Shown: piece by piece, positions 34,642 through 46,000 of the stretch
Layout: each line of letters starts with the position of its first letter
How positions within the stretch are numbered: the stretch's first letter is position 1
Source of the DNA: Saksenaea vasiformis B4078
Lineage: Eukaryota; Mucoromycota; Mucoromycetes; Mucorales; Saksenaeaceae
DNA length: 62,946 nt
Assembly (NCBI GenBank): GCA_000697055.1
Contig: JNDT01002074.1
Location: forward strand, 1 to 62,946
Direction of reading: 5' to 3'
Translations under genes and position numbers: made by a program
Notes under the pieces: model-generated
What the model was told of the DNA's origin: nothing
Databases searched by the model: none
What the model saw: the letters and a program-made list of their open reading frames with translations, nothing else

Positions 34642-35529
34642 ATGGCATCATCCTCACTTGCGTACCAGCTTCGCCAACAGCAAGTAAAAAGTGGAAAGGA
34701 GGTGACAACTGCGGTTTGCCTTCCCTCTCCGCCTAACTCATCTTGCGGGGGTGAAACTACATTGCGAAGGGAGAGCACTGGAGCCAGGATGGCAGGAGAA
34801 GGAGAGGAAGAAGAAGACGACGAAGAATTTTTGGCTGCGTCTGACACATCCAACTATTCTGTTAGACAAGAAAACTTATTTTTGAATTCGGACAGAGGCT
34901 CACTACCAGCATCCACTCATTTTAGTGCACAGACACTTCAACATTATTCTACTTCGCTTCCCGAAAACTATACTATCGATCATTCATCACCCATTCCGAT
35001 CCATTCATTGCGCAAACTTTTACAGTCTTCATCTATTCGTTATCCTGCTTCGACCACTGCAGCTGCCTTCACTGGCGGGATTACCATCCGCCACGGCAAA
35101 TCATCTGATACCAACAAGCGAAAGAATCCTAACCTGTCTGAATCGCCCATACATTGCTGCAGAGACTGTGGAAAGCAGTACAAGCACCCTAATTGTCTGG
35201 TGAAACATCGTTGGGAACATTCAGAAGAATGGGAGCTAACGAGCAAATTTCTGTTAACAAAGCATCAGCAAGTGCAAATGCTTGAAGCAGCTGCTATTCT
35301 CGTCAGCATGGATACTAAACGTGCTGAGCAACAACAAAGACGACAAGAACAGGATGCTAACGGGGATTACGGTCTTATGGCCATGGATGAAGCTGAAAAT
35401 GAGAACGACGAAGATGAAGATGTTGATCTATCCCAACAAGAAGAGGACGACGATTCATCGGTGGTACTTATGTCCACCGATAATTCATCTCCAACAATAT
35501 TACCAGATTCATTCCCTGAAGATACCTGA
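34642..35529 (+). CDS. Single C2H2 zinc-finger protein
   Basis: Intronless frame of 295 residues starting at ATG 34642. It has one classical zinc finger around residues 171-192, CRDCGKQYKHPNCLVKHRWEH (C-x2-C-x12-H-x4-H spacing), followed by a helical WELTSKFLLTKHQQVQMLEA segment. Both flanks are low-complexity: an acidic EGEEEEDDEEF stretch near residue 55 and a long acidic C-terminus (ENENDEDEDVDLSQQEEDDD). A basic DTNKRKNPN stretch just before the finger may act in nuclear import. Acidic tails suggest a transcriptional regulator, but one finger alone seldom gives DNA specificity. I do not recognise a named orthologue; proteins of this layout are frequent in Mucorales. Confidence 0.82.
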   Translation: MASSSLAYQLRQQQVKSGKEVTTAVCLPSPPNSSCGGETTLRRESTGARMAGEGEEEEDDEEFLAASDTSNYSVRQENLFLNSDRGSLPASTHFSAQTLQHYSTSLPENYTIDHSSPIPIHSLRKLLQSSSIRYPASTTAAAFTGGITIRHGKSSDTNKRKNPNLSESPIHCCRDCGKQYKHPNCLVKHRWEHSEEWELTSKFLLTKHQQVQMLEAAAILVSMDTKRAEQQQRRQEQDANGDYGLMAMDEAENENDEDEDVDLSQQEEDDDSSVVLMSTDNSSPTILPDSFPEDT

Positions 35530-36310
35530 AACAGCACGCTCATACATATACAAATGTACACGTACGATCGTAACCTTCCCTTACGATTCGCTTAAGAGAT
35601 CCACGATGAATACAGCCAATCACCAGTTCTCTTGGAAAATCAATATTTTCCTTCCTCCGCTATCTGTGTCTTTTGCTTTCTTTTTTCTTTTCATCCTTGT
35701 ACAATAGTATTTTGTTTATTTTGTTTTAAGATCCAAGAAATGGCGGCCATGGCGATGATACAGTCAGGCCAAATTCGAATTCAATCGTCACATGTTATCT
35801 CATTCACCATCGCATAAGGTAACGGGATGGCATCGTCCAAATGCACCGATGAAACTGCATCTACAATAGTTTCTTCACTGCACATAAAGGTACTAAGATT
35901 TTAGAGAGTAGCATGTATTTCTTAGTTTCATCTGAAAATAAGAAAGAAATCTATTTCTGCAAAAGCTAGGTTTTGGTATAGCGGTTAAGGAGAGAAAAAA
36001 CAAGATTTAATACCTTTCCAAAAAAGAAACAATGTTTATGGACCTTGGTGATTATTCCTCAAACCAGGTAGCAATGATATTGCTTACTTATCCATCTTAA
36101 TTGCATGTTAACCCTTCTACGTCCTCTCATCGAATATGCTAGTAGAAAAGTCTAGTCAGAACTCTAAATTATTGATCAAGGTAAAAGAACTAGTCTGATC
36201 ATATTAACGTAAAGCTGAACACAGATCATGACATGATGTTGCATACAATTACATTTATCACATGCTCAATTTACAACATCAAGGAGTAAAATAATTTTAT
36301 ACTACAGTAT
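35530..36310. other. Intergenic between convergent genes
   Basis: About 780 bp of AT-rich DNA between the stops of the zinc-finger gene and the first MFS transporter gene. Must contain both 3' UTRs; no gene is seen. Confidence 0.5.
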
Positions 36311-38041
36311 TCAAAGACGATAGATAAAACTTTCATTTTGCCGGTCTGTCAAATCGAGATGCACGTCATTCGGTTCAGGGAGCGGATTTGCGAGCCGTCG
36401 TTTGTTCACACGGGCCATCGACTGCCGTACGATGAGCAGACATATGATAATAACAACGTTGGCTATTGCATATCCGACCATGCCGCCAATGTAGCGAGGT
36501 GCTTGATCTGCAATCATCATCTGAGGACCCACAAAGTTCCCCACAGTATAGAATATCATGTTTATACCGTAGTAAAACACTTTCTTCGTGTACCCGCATA
36601 CATTATTTGAGACGACCGTTAATGCGAGCGAATAGGTTGAAGTAATGGCCGCTGTTCAGCTATTAGTAATCAATCCCTTTCTTCAGGATAGCTTACAGCA
36701 GAGATAATATGCTAAGAGCAGGATATTTCCACGAGGGAGAGATGCAGCCAGGATCAAACCAATCAGAGAAATAGCCGTAATTATGATGGCAGATAAAATC
36801 AACTGATTCATCTTCCGATCGATGATGATCCCCAGTACAAGAAATATTGCTGCACTGACGCCACTAGGTATGGATAACAGGATGGAGTCCATTCTCTAAA
36901 TACGATCAACACTCCAGTCATTCATTTTTTTTACGTCCACTTACGGAAAATCCGATATTATGTTTGAGCTGTGTGCTGAACAAGATAAGTCCTCCATTCT
37001 GAAGATGTATACACATAGTAATGATCGCCATACACCATAGTCGCACCTCCTTGACTGCTTCCCAAATTTGGTCATACTTTATCGTTTTGTTTCGTACAAC
37101 CGCGTTGTCTTGTGTCCTCTCTTCAACTATGACTTTTTCTTCGCTTGACAATCGAAGAAGAGGAGAATGTGGATCATCCACGAGGAAAAAGAAAATGATA
37201 CCACCACCAATAACAGTAAATACGCCCCAGATTATGTACGCCCTGCAAAAGAATGTGGTAGGCTGAGCGATACAGAGTTGCACATGAACCTTGATTTACC
37301 ATTTCCAGGGCGCAATACCAGCGGTGCCATTCATATGCCCAATGCCGTAAGAAATGAAACCACCAACAATAACGCTCACGCAATTGCTCAAAAATATAAA
37401 TCCGTTACAAGCCGATTGCTCCGATCGTCGATAGAGTGTGCTTAATATCAGAAGCACACATGGATAGGTCCCTGCTTCGAAGAGTCCGAGAATCACGCGG
37501 AGTATGGCAAGTTGTGCAAAGTTATAGCACGCGGCAGTAAACCCGACACTGATTCCCCATAGTATCAAAAGTACGCCTAAGTAACGTCCGACAGGCAAAC
37601 GCCGAATAAGGTAATTGTTTGGCAACTATGAAACATAAATGCTAGTTCTCAGCATGTGTACTTGGTTGGTGTGATTCCTTTCTCTTTTACCTGGTACGCA
37701 AGATATCCAAGATAGAAGACGGAACCAAGCCAGCTAAATTGGCTCCCTGTCAGATGGGCATCCTGCATAATTCCTAATAGGGCTACTGTTCCAAGTAACG
37801 ACTTGTCGACATACTATCGAACGTGCCATATTTAGTGAACGAAGTACGTGTCTAACGGTGATACCTGTATGAAGAAGATTAAAAATACACAAGGTAATAC
37901 TGCGAAGTTTAGTTTTCGCAGAAAAGCCTTCTCTGCCTGACTTTTTTGGAAATGTTTCTCTTCTTCAACAGAAGTGGATTCGCTGTTTCGCTTGTCTCCA
38001 ATTAATTCTCCGGAATCCTTATAATCAGCCATATTGGTCAT
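36311..38041 (-). CDS. MFS transporter, Dal5/allantoate permease family (copy 1)
   Basis: Plasma-membrane anion:cation symporter of the Dal5/Tna1/Thi73 type (carboxylates, vitamins, allantoate, small peptides). Several exons on the minus strand run from ATG 38041 (an internal ATG at 38032 is also possible) to the stop at 36311. The hydrophilic N-terminus is followed by EKAFLRKLNFAVLPCVFLIFF, the family's first helix. Further marks are LPNNYLIRRLPVGRYLG (loop 2-3), RVILGLFEAGTYPCVLLILS with TLYRRSEQSA, a large central loop with EEKVIVEERTQDNAVVRNKT, and the C-terminal HLDLTDRQNESFIYRL typical of Dal5-like permeases. It sits next to a paralogue in the same orientation. Substrate is not predictable. 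Confidence 0.92.
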
Positions 38042-38583
38042 GTTGAAGAGAAGTCAGAATTCGGTGGAAAACTGGATAAAGAAACCGCCTAATCGGTATA
38101 GACTTTTCTCTTTAAAAAGGAGACACAATTTATATGCGTAACGTTAGCCAAAAGTGGCTTTCTTGAATAAAGCGATAGATCACAAGGTTTTATCACCTTA
38201 CTACGCCTTAGCTAGCTTTCTTGGTATTGTTGCTGCGGCGCGCTGTCCAATTCAATACATATGCCTTAAACTGTTTCTTTTTTTTTTTTTCTTTTTAACT
38301 CAAAGCATCAAATACCGATCTATCGGTACTCCGTCTCTGCATAATCTCCTCAAGCGGGCATATTGCCGGTATAAAAGACGCTTAATGTTGCGTGAATGAC
38401 CGTATAGATCGTAGAATCGGAAAAGGAAAAGAAGACGGAATTGATGATTTACCCGCGTTAATGGCCATCTCAAGGGTTTTCTATCTATGCTATCAATAGC
38501 TGTCATTAAAATGGCCTTCATAGGTATTACCACAACTAACATATCCCTTTTAAGTTTTACTCACCCTATTTTAATAAACAAGG

Positions 38584-40299
38584 CTAGAGCCGATACATGT
38601 AACTTCTGTTTTGTTTATCCGTCAAGTCAAGGTAAACATCAATTGGCTCTGCTGGTGGGGCTTTGCTACGCTCGGCGTTGCTACGAGCCATGCCATACCG
38701 TATCACCAGGAGACATAGGATAGTTACAACGTTTCCCGTAAGAAAAGCCACCTTGCCGCTCATGTAGATTGGCGCTTCGTGTTGCAGTATGAGCAATGGC
38801 CCTACAAAGTGACCCAGATTATAGCACACCAATGCACTTCCATAATAGAACACTTTCTTCGTATATCCGGCGACGTTGCTCGCAATGATGGTCCATAAGA
38901 AGACATAAGATCCGCTAAATGACACTGTATAATAATAAATACGGGAAGATGAGTTTGAGATTTTTATCTTACAGATAAGATATAAACTCAGTACTTCTGC
39001 AACAACGCCAGGAGATATGACCAATAGAATGGTGCCTACAAGGCAGACGGCAGTAATGCCTACAGATACGTATATTAACTGGTCCACCTTCTTCTGAATC
39101 AACACGGACAGGATGACAACAATGGCAGACCAGATACCAACTGGGATTTGCATAAGGATTGAATTGCGTTCCTGGGAGTTAGGGTCAGAAATTCTACATT
39201 TTGACTGCAAAATTATTTACCGTGAATCCGAAACCGCGCATAAACTGAGGACCAAAAGTAATCGTACCACCGGACTGTAGTGTTAAAGAAAAAAAAGCCA
39301 GGCACAGACAATAATATCGTATCTCGCATAGTGCCTCCCGGATCTGGTGCCATTTCACCGCCTTTTGACGCACAACTGCATTATCGCGTGTTCGTTCCTC
39401 CACAATAAATTTTTCGACTTCTGTCAAACGCAAAATGCTCACGTGTGCATGGTCCACGAAAAAAAAGAGCGTGCACAAACCAAGAATTGCAGCCAGCGCG
39501 CCGTAGATTAAAAAAAGCCTGGACCTATGAATAAATAAGTTTTTAATTGGGGAGCTCTATTACCATTGCCAGCTGCGCATACCGCGGACACCATCCATGT
39601 ACGATATTGCATAAGCTAAAGCGCTGTTAATAGCGATGCCCATTGCGTAAGACGCTGATACAAGGCCATAGCATGCAGATTGCTCCGATCGTCGGTACAG
39701 GGTGTTTACCACCACCAAGACACCGGAATGCACACCGCCTTCAAAGACTCCCAAGAAGAAGCGTAATACAAACAACAGTTTGAAGCTTTTGCTTATCGCG
39801 CTTAAAAACAGTAGAAGAGCCCAAAGCAAGATTAGACATCCAAGGTAGTATCTGATTCTGAGTTTCTGGATTAAGTGGTTATTTGGTATCTAGAGAAAAT
39901 AAAACATCACAGACGTTACATCAGAAAAGCTTCTCTTGGCGAATTACCATAATACAGATATAGCCAATATAAAAAATTGACCCCAGCCAGCTAAATTGCG
40001 ATCCCGTTAATTGTATATCTTCAATAATGCCCATGACGGCTGAAACTCCTAGTGCGGTTCCGACTAACATCTAATCATTGGATGAATATAATTAAGAACC
40101 TCTATCCTCTGCCTACCAGTACAATTATGATTGTACTAACGAAAGGCAACATAGTATAGTTCAATTTTCGGACGAATGCCTTTTCTTCTGGCGACTTTTG
40201 GAAAGACGGAAGACTTTCGTCGCTTTCCATTGCTGTAATAGGATCTGAACCAGACTGTTGCGGAACTTTGCTTATACTACTTCCTCGCTGCTGTTCCAT
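38584..40299 (-). CDS. MFS transporter, Dal5/allantoate permease family (copy 2)
   Basis: Tandem paralogue of the gene at 36311-38041, same orientation, about 540 bp apart. Starts at ATG 40299 (MEQQRGSSIS) and ends at 38584 after several short introns. It retains EEKAFVRKLNYTMLPFV at helix 1, FFLGVFEGGVHSGVLVVV with TLYRRSEQSACYG, the central VEKFIVEERTRDNAVVRQKA loop and the C-terminal YLDLTDKQNRSYMYRL. Relative to copy 1, the helix-5 region (FEGGVHSG instead of FEAGTYPC) differs, which may change substrate. One frame continues through the short region at 38930-38970, where the intron limits are unclear. Confidence 0.9.
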
Positions 40300-40716
40300 T
40301 GTGTATGAAGTCAGGAAAAAAGAATATTGAATACCCGATAATAATATTTATTTATCCGTTCGTTTTCAAAAGTAAGAGGTCTGCTGGTGTTGAAGTAACC
40401 GCACCTGTGCTAATATTTAAACGGACGCTCCGTATGCGGTAGTCATTTGATCGTTGATAAATTGGGATGCTTATTCACTTACAACTTCTATTTGCCATAA
40501 GCAAATAAATCGGCGTTATCAGCCCACAGACAGGCGTTTTTTTGTTGTTGATATAGTAAGGCCGTACGCTATGAAATTGTATGGGCGTATACTCTCAAAA
40601 ACTGATGCATTCGAAATTTTCTTCTGCAGAGAGAAGACAATACTTGATGAGCAGCACATGGGTCAAGGTTCAGCGGCAATCATGGTATACGTAGTATCGT
40701 TTTTATTAGTTTTTCT
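40300..40716. other. Promoter side of MFS copy 2, otherwise nothing seen
   Basis: AT-rich DNA between the MFS copy 2 start and the CT microsatellite. No gene is supported. Confidence 0.45.
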
Positions 40717-40814
40717 CCTTCTCTCTCTCTTTCTCTCTCTTTCTCTCTCCCCCTCCCTCTCCCTCCCTCCCTCTCTCTCTCTCTCTCTCCCTCCCTCTCT
40801 CTCTCTCTCCCTCC

Positions 40815-40877
<63 letters not shown>

Positions 40878-40878
40878 C

Positions 40879-40914
<36 letters not shown>

Positions 40915-40916
40915 TT
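40717..40916 (+). repeat. CT/CTTT/CCCT microsatellite, about 200 bp
   Basis: Almost pure pyrimidine run on the plus strand made of CT units with interspersed TTT and CCC changes. It forces an artificial Ser/Leu-rich open frame. Mirror-symmetric pyrimidine tracts of this kind can adopt triplex (H-DNA) structures. It is the longest simple repeat in the window. Confidence 0.95.
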
Positions 40917-43033
40917 TTATTGTCTTTTTCTATCGTCTAAGATTCAGCAAATCTGATATTTGTTGGTACAGATAGTCCCTTAGCTCAGTTACGCTGGAAA
41001 TACATAATTAAGCTCTATGTATCTTGACGTATTCCCAAAAGAAATGTGCATGCGCGCGGTGAAGGTTGTTAAATAGCATGATTGATTTCTGCTCTTCCTT
41101 ATAAACCTTATCTTATCCTGTCATACGTTAAGCTACATTTACTACATGCTTTATATAAGACCGCATTCTTCTTAACGCTATCCAAAACCCAATGACTGTC
41201 TATATATCATCGGGTGGGTATTACACTTCACTGCATCACTTGTGAATAAACCATATTCATGCCATCATATGTTCTATCAAAGGATACGGTTGATTTTTAG
41301 GGATTACAAGTGTGATTTGTCAGAAGTAATCCATAATGGTTCAGAACGCACTGACTAGTCAGTGGATTCTAAAATCGAGCAATATGACAATGGTGGGTAA
41401 TTCTAAAATTTGTGAAGTGGATCAACTTGAGCGGCCCGAGGATGATAGCCAGAATTAGGTAATGGACTCGACATTGGAAATTTTCTCCGTAATTGTAGGC
41501 ATTAGTATATCATTTAAGTGCTCATACTGGTTTCCTTCGTTCACAACTACGTACTAGGTTATGTCTATGGTTCAGATATTACAACTGCTGCAATTTCTAT
41601 TTCGTAGGCTCTATCTGGAGATTTTGTTGTAGGTTCTGCTACAGATAAGAGCAAAGTAAACGGAAGAGACTTACGACTGCGTCTTCTTCAGCTGTCGAAC
41701 ACGTCTAGTAACTCTTGTGAATGACTCTAACATTGATTCTCTATCGGTTTCAAGGCATCCGCAGTTTAGTATTCACGAGTAGAAATGTTTTATGATCAAA
41801 GACTGCTGAAATTCATGATGAGAATATTGGCTAGAGGATGGTACGTGAATGCTGCAGCAATCTAACTTTTGCTGCACTCGCCAGAGTTCTATAGCACCAT
41901 GCGTTTGGTTGTACACACCCCAAACAATAAGTCTTCAGGCTATAATTTCTTTCTCAGGAGCCTCCGACAGACAACATTTCTGACGTCGCCATGGAGACAC
42001 TGTACCTTACATATGATATGACATATCTATGCTACCTTGAAAATTGCGTAGCTTCTTTACCGGGAAGGATGAGGCGACTGGAAACTGCGCTTTCACTGGT
42101 ATCATTCGATACTTGTGGTTGAACTAGCCTTGTTTCAAATTTTGAATCAATCCGGATTTTCGATGATTGAATCAGCTGAATGCAACTGTACCGATGTTAA
42201 GCTTCAATCCATCACCGTCTCGATAGCCATACTCAAAGAATCCGTTCTGGCGACCCTTCGACAATGATACAGTTAATTAGTTAATTTATCCAGGTCTACG
42301 CATGGTGGATGTTGACGAAGATGGTTCTTTGTACGCAATGCTTATTAACGAAGATCATTGAGACAGACCAAATACCATGATATGTCAAGGCCTGGATACA
42401 TAAAATGCATACATGACGATCGTGGGGTCTGATTGTATCCACGCATTCATGTTCAAATTTTATCATTTTCCATGTCAACGTGCATTGTGCGACAGGGCAC
42501 TTCGAGTATCCCTGATCCATTCTCCCCGTAGCAAGATCTATCCCAATAATTTCATCTCCATGCATCGTACGTTGAAGAAATCTTGGAACAACAAACCGTA
42601 TAGCTTTCCTAATGGTGACTACAAATATAGTAACTTCACCTTATTCTGCCAACAAAGATTGTGAAGAACACCAAGACATTGTGTAAAAGAAGCGTTGGAA
42701 TTGAATCAGCGCCTAGATGACGATGAATCTCAGCTTCACTGCAAATGACACCGAGCAACCACAGCGGTTGCATGAGCTGCTGCTGAGAATGGACATTGCC
42801 CTTCCACACAAAGGGAAAACGGCCGAAACTCCCAAAGTGACACTTTGCTTGGCACAACAACGTGCAATCTGTGACTTCAGTCGATGACGCGTCTCCGACG
42901 AAGTGGGTTCAGTTGAACCGTCAGCTCCCCCTATTTCGGGAAGACGGCGTATTTTTCACATCCTTTGGAAGAGGGCTAGGATCCAGAAATAAGGAAAAAC
43001 AGAAAGAGGGAACGATAGGAATATATCGCAAAC
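40917..43033. other. Intergenic, nothing recognised
   Basis: About 2.1 kb before UBR1. Short open frames on both strands (for example about 42300-42860) show no known domain. The last 100-200 bp must hold the UBR1 promoter. Confidence 0.45.
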
Positions 43034-46000
43034 ATGGCATCTGGAAATTTCATCCCATCCAAGATATCCAAGCGAAGCGACAAGTTACCATCTTCCACCG
43101 CATTTTCAGCTTCTCTATCGCTCAGCGATTTTCTATGGCAATCCCCGCTATTTTTCAACTGTCGCTTTGACGAGACAGCCAAGCGGGTAATATTAGAAAG
43201 ATGTTACGATGCCTTGTGGCAAAGTAACGAAGAATTCATGCACGCATACTTCTTTACTACCAAAGAACAACTTCAAGAAGCCATAGATCCTCAATGCTAC
43301 AGACATGACGGCAAAGAACCAAACATGATAATCGATACGACTTCATGGCATACCAATGCGATAATTCCTCCAGATAATACAGCAAGCCAAAGCGGCCGAC
43401 AGTGTGGCCATGTCTTCCGTAAGGGTGAGCCTGTCTATCGCTGCAGGTGAGTTTCCCAAGAGCGTGCATAGTTGTTTCTTTTCTTGAGCAAACCTCTAAA
43501 TTAATACTACGGATTTCGTACAGAAATTGCGGCTTGGATGATACCTGTGTATTTTGTTCAAAATGTTTCCATGCTACCGATCACGACGGACATGATGTAT
43601 TTTTTTCAGTAAGCCCTGGATCAGGAGGATGTTGCGACTGCGGCGATCCCGAAGCATGGAAAATGCCACTGCAATGCAAAATTCATTTCCCGGAAGCATC
43701 AGCGGAGGCTACTGCGGCGGAAGAGAGCTCCGGCCGTACGTTACTGGACCCTGAGTTGCTATTAAGCATAAGGAAAACGGTGGCGACCGTACTAAATTTC
43801 TTATTGGACACATTTGCACTGGCACCAGAAGAAGTGGTACTTCCTGGATCTGCGGAAAGCCTTATAAAGGAAAACAAAGAGCAATGCAACATATTAAAAC
43901 GCATGGGTATCCCATCACACCTGCCCGCAGCGAGTCGACATGCTTCACAGATCAACCAGGACACATTGATGGAAAGAGAAGATCATGCCGATGCTGAGAC
44001 ATCGATGGAGGTGGATGTGGATATGGACAAGGAAAATAGCGAATCCCTCGCAGGAAGTGCTGAAGGATCAACTCGGGCTTATACCAAAGGCGAATCTCCC
44101 GACGACGAGGATGAGCTTTATGCCTGTATTGCATGGAATGACGAAGGCCATGCATTTTCACACGTCCTTGAATCTATTATTTCGGCTACGAATTGTGAAT
44201 GGGAGAAAGCGAGGCAAATCGTGGACGTCATCCAAGTCCATGTAAGTTTTCCGTGTAGTTTCCTGTACAATCGGATAATAATAGGAAGCGGTTGTTGGTT
44301 AGGGCCGTGAAGTCATCGCTGTTTCGAAAAACATCGAAGAGTTGCGCAAGATCGCTGCCCCTTTGGCGGCAATCAACCTAGGCGTCACTATTAGACCGGC
44401 GCGGGACACTTTCCGCGAACAAGTAGCTGGTCTCCTAGTAGACTGGTTGAAACATCTTGTCAATGGAAAGACACGATTCTTCAGCAATATCCGCGATGGT
44501 GACTCGGTCATCCGGTCCGTTCTGTGTGAGGAGCTGTGCGCTGAGTGGGAACTACGACTACCGCTAGCGCTCCTTACGACAGGAACGCGGACTGGCAGGA
44601 TTACATCGGATGATGTGGACGAGGAGGAGGACGAGATGAAAGATGAGATGGCAACCATGATTAGCGATGCAGCAGAGGATGTCGAGATGTTCGATCCTGA
44701 AATATCGAGTACGAGTCGACAGATTAAGGTTGGTACACCAGACTCGTCCGATTCGAGTCCAATTATCTACCGCAACCAATGCGATGTTGCAAGTATCGAC
44801 TGGAACCCAGCAGCAATGGTTCGAGAGTATCAACGTCTGCGGGAAGAAGAAGAAGAAATTGGTGAGAAAATGTTCCGAAGGAGTGGTCATAAAAAGGGTA
44901 CAAGCAGTAATTCTGCGGGAAAGAAGGCAGCTATCAGTGCAAAAGAAGGGCAATCGCCAATGAGTATATCGAAGGAATTCGAAGAGAAATTACGACTGGA
45001 TTATTTTATGCTCTACGATCTCAAGCTGTGGAAGGAAGTGCGAATATCATTACGGGAACTGTACATTGCATCGCTTGCATCCAATGCCGTCTTTAAAAAG
45101 GCACTAGGTATTTGTTGACGTTTGAGGGCGATGTCGTTGAATTGACCACATACATGTAGGGAAACGACTTGCGCGAAATTACGCTCGATTAGCAGATAAC
45201 TTCTTACTGAAAGACCGCGAACCTGAAAATTCAATTATTCTTTTCTCCGTTCAATTACTCACCGTCCCTACCGTTTCCGATCTCCTTGTGAACGAGTACT
45301 ATTTCTTTGGTCTCATTTGTTCAACTCTCACTGCATTCTTCTTGACCGATCATCTGTATCTTCTTTTGCCGTCCGAGCGGGCTCAACTCCCAACGCGCAT
45401 CAATTGTGAATCACGCGCGTTCCGCACCCGTCGTTACTTCAATGCTTTCCACGATTTACGCTACATTATGAACGTTGACATGATTAAGCGTGTTCTTGCC
45501 GAGGACCCACTCTACTTGCGGCAGTATCTCGATCTAATCAGTCTGTTCCAGTGTATGAATGCGCAGACTTGTCAGAAAGATGCGCATGTCGAATATGAAT
45601 CAGAGATCTGGGTCAATGCCTTTAACGTGACCCTCCAGATTGCCAAATGCTGTCGACAGTTCTCTGACTGCTTTGCCATGCTACTTACCTCCACATCTCG
45701 ACAACGCCTGGAAACAACAAAGATACTTATCCGAGCAATAGGGCGTGTTCTGAAGAAAATTGAAGAATGGGGCTGCGAACCAGATGAGGAAGGCGAAATG
45801 AATGACGGATCCGGAAAACGTGTGCAGACAACCATAGGCGGCGTAGCAGCACAAGCCTACCATACTGTATCACTTCCTTACATTGGTCCTTTGGAAATCA
45901 TTCGGTACGATGTCGCTTCGGAGCCTGTCTCTTTCCACCATCCCTTGCACTGGCTGTTAGCCGGTCTCCTGGAATATGCAAGCTTACTTGATAATGCTAC

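Noticed and set aside
40454..40975. 173-codon Ser/Leu-rich open frame
   Set aside because: Its central part is simply the translation of the CT microsatellite; flanks show no domain.
40976..41000. CCTTAGCTCAGTTACG, like a tRNA A box
   Set aside because: No matching B box at the right distance and no cloverleaf can be drawn.
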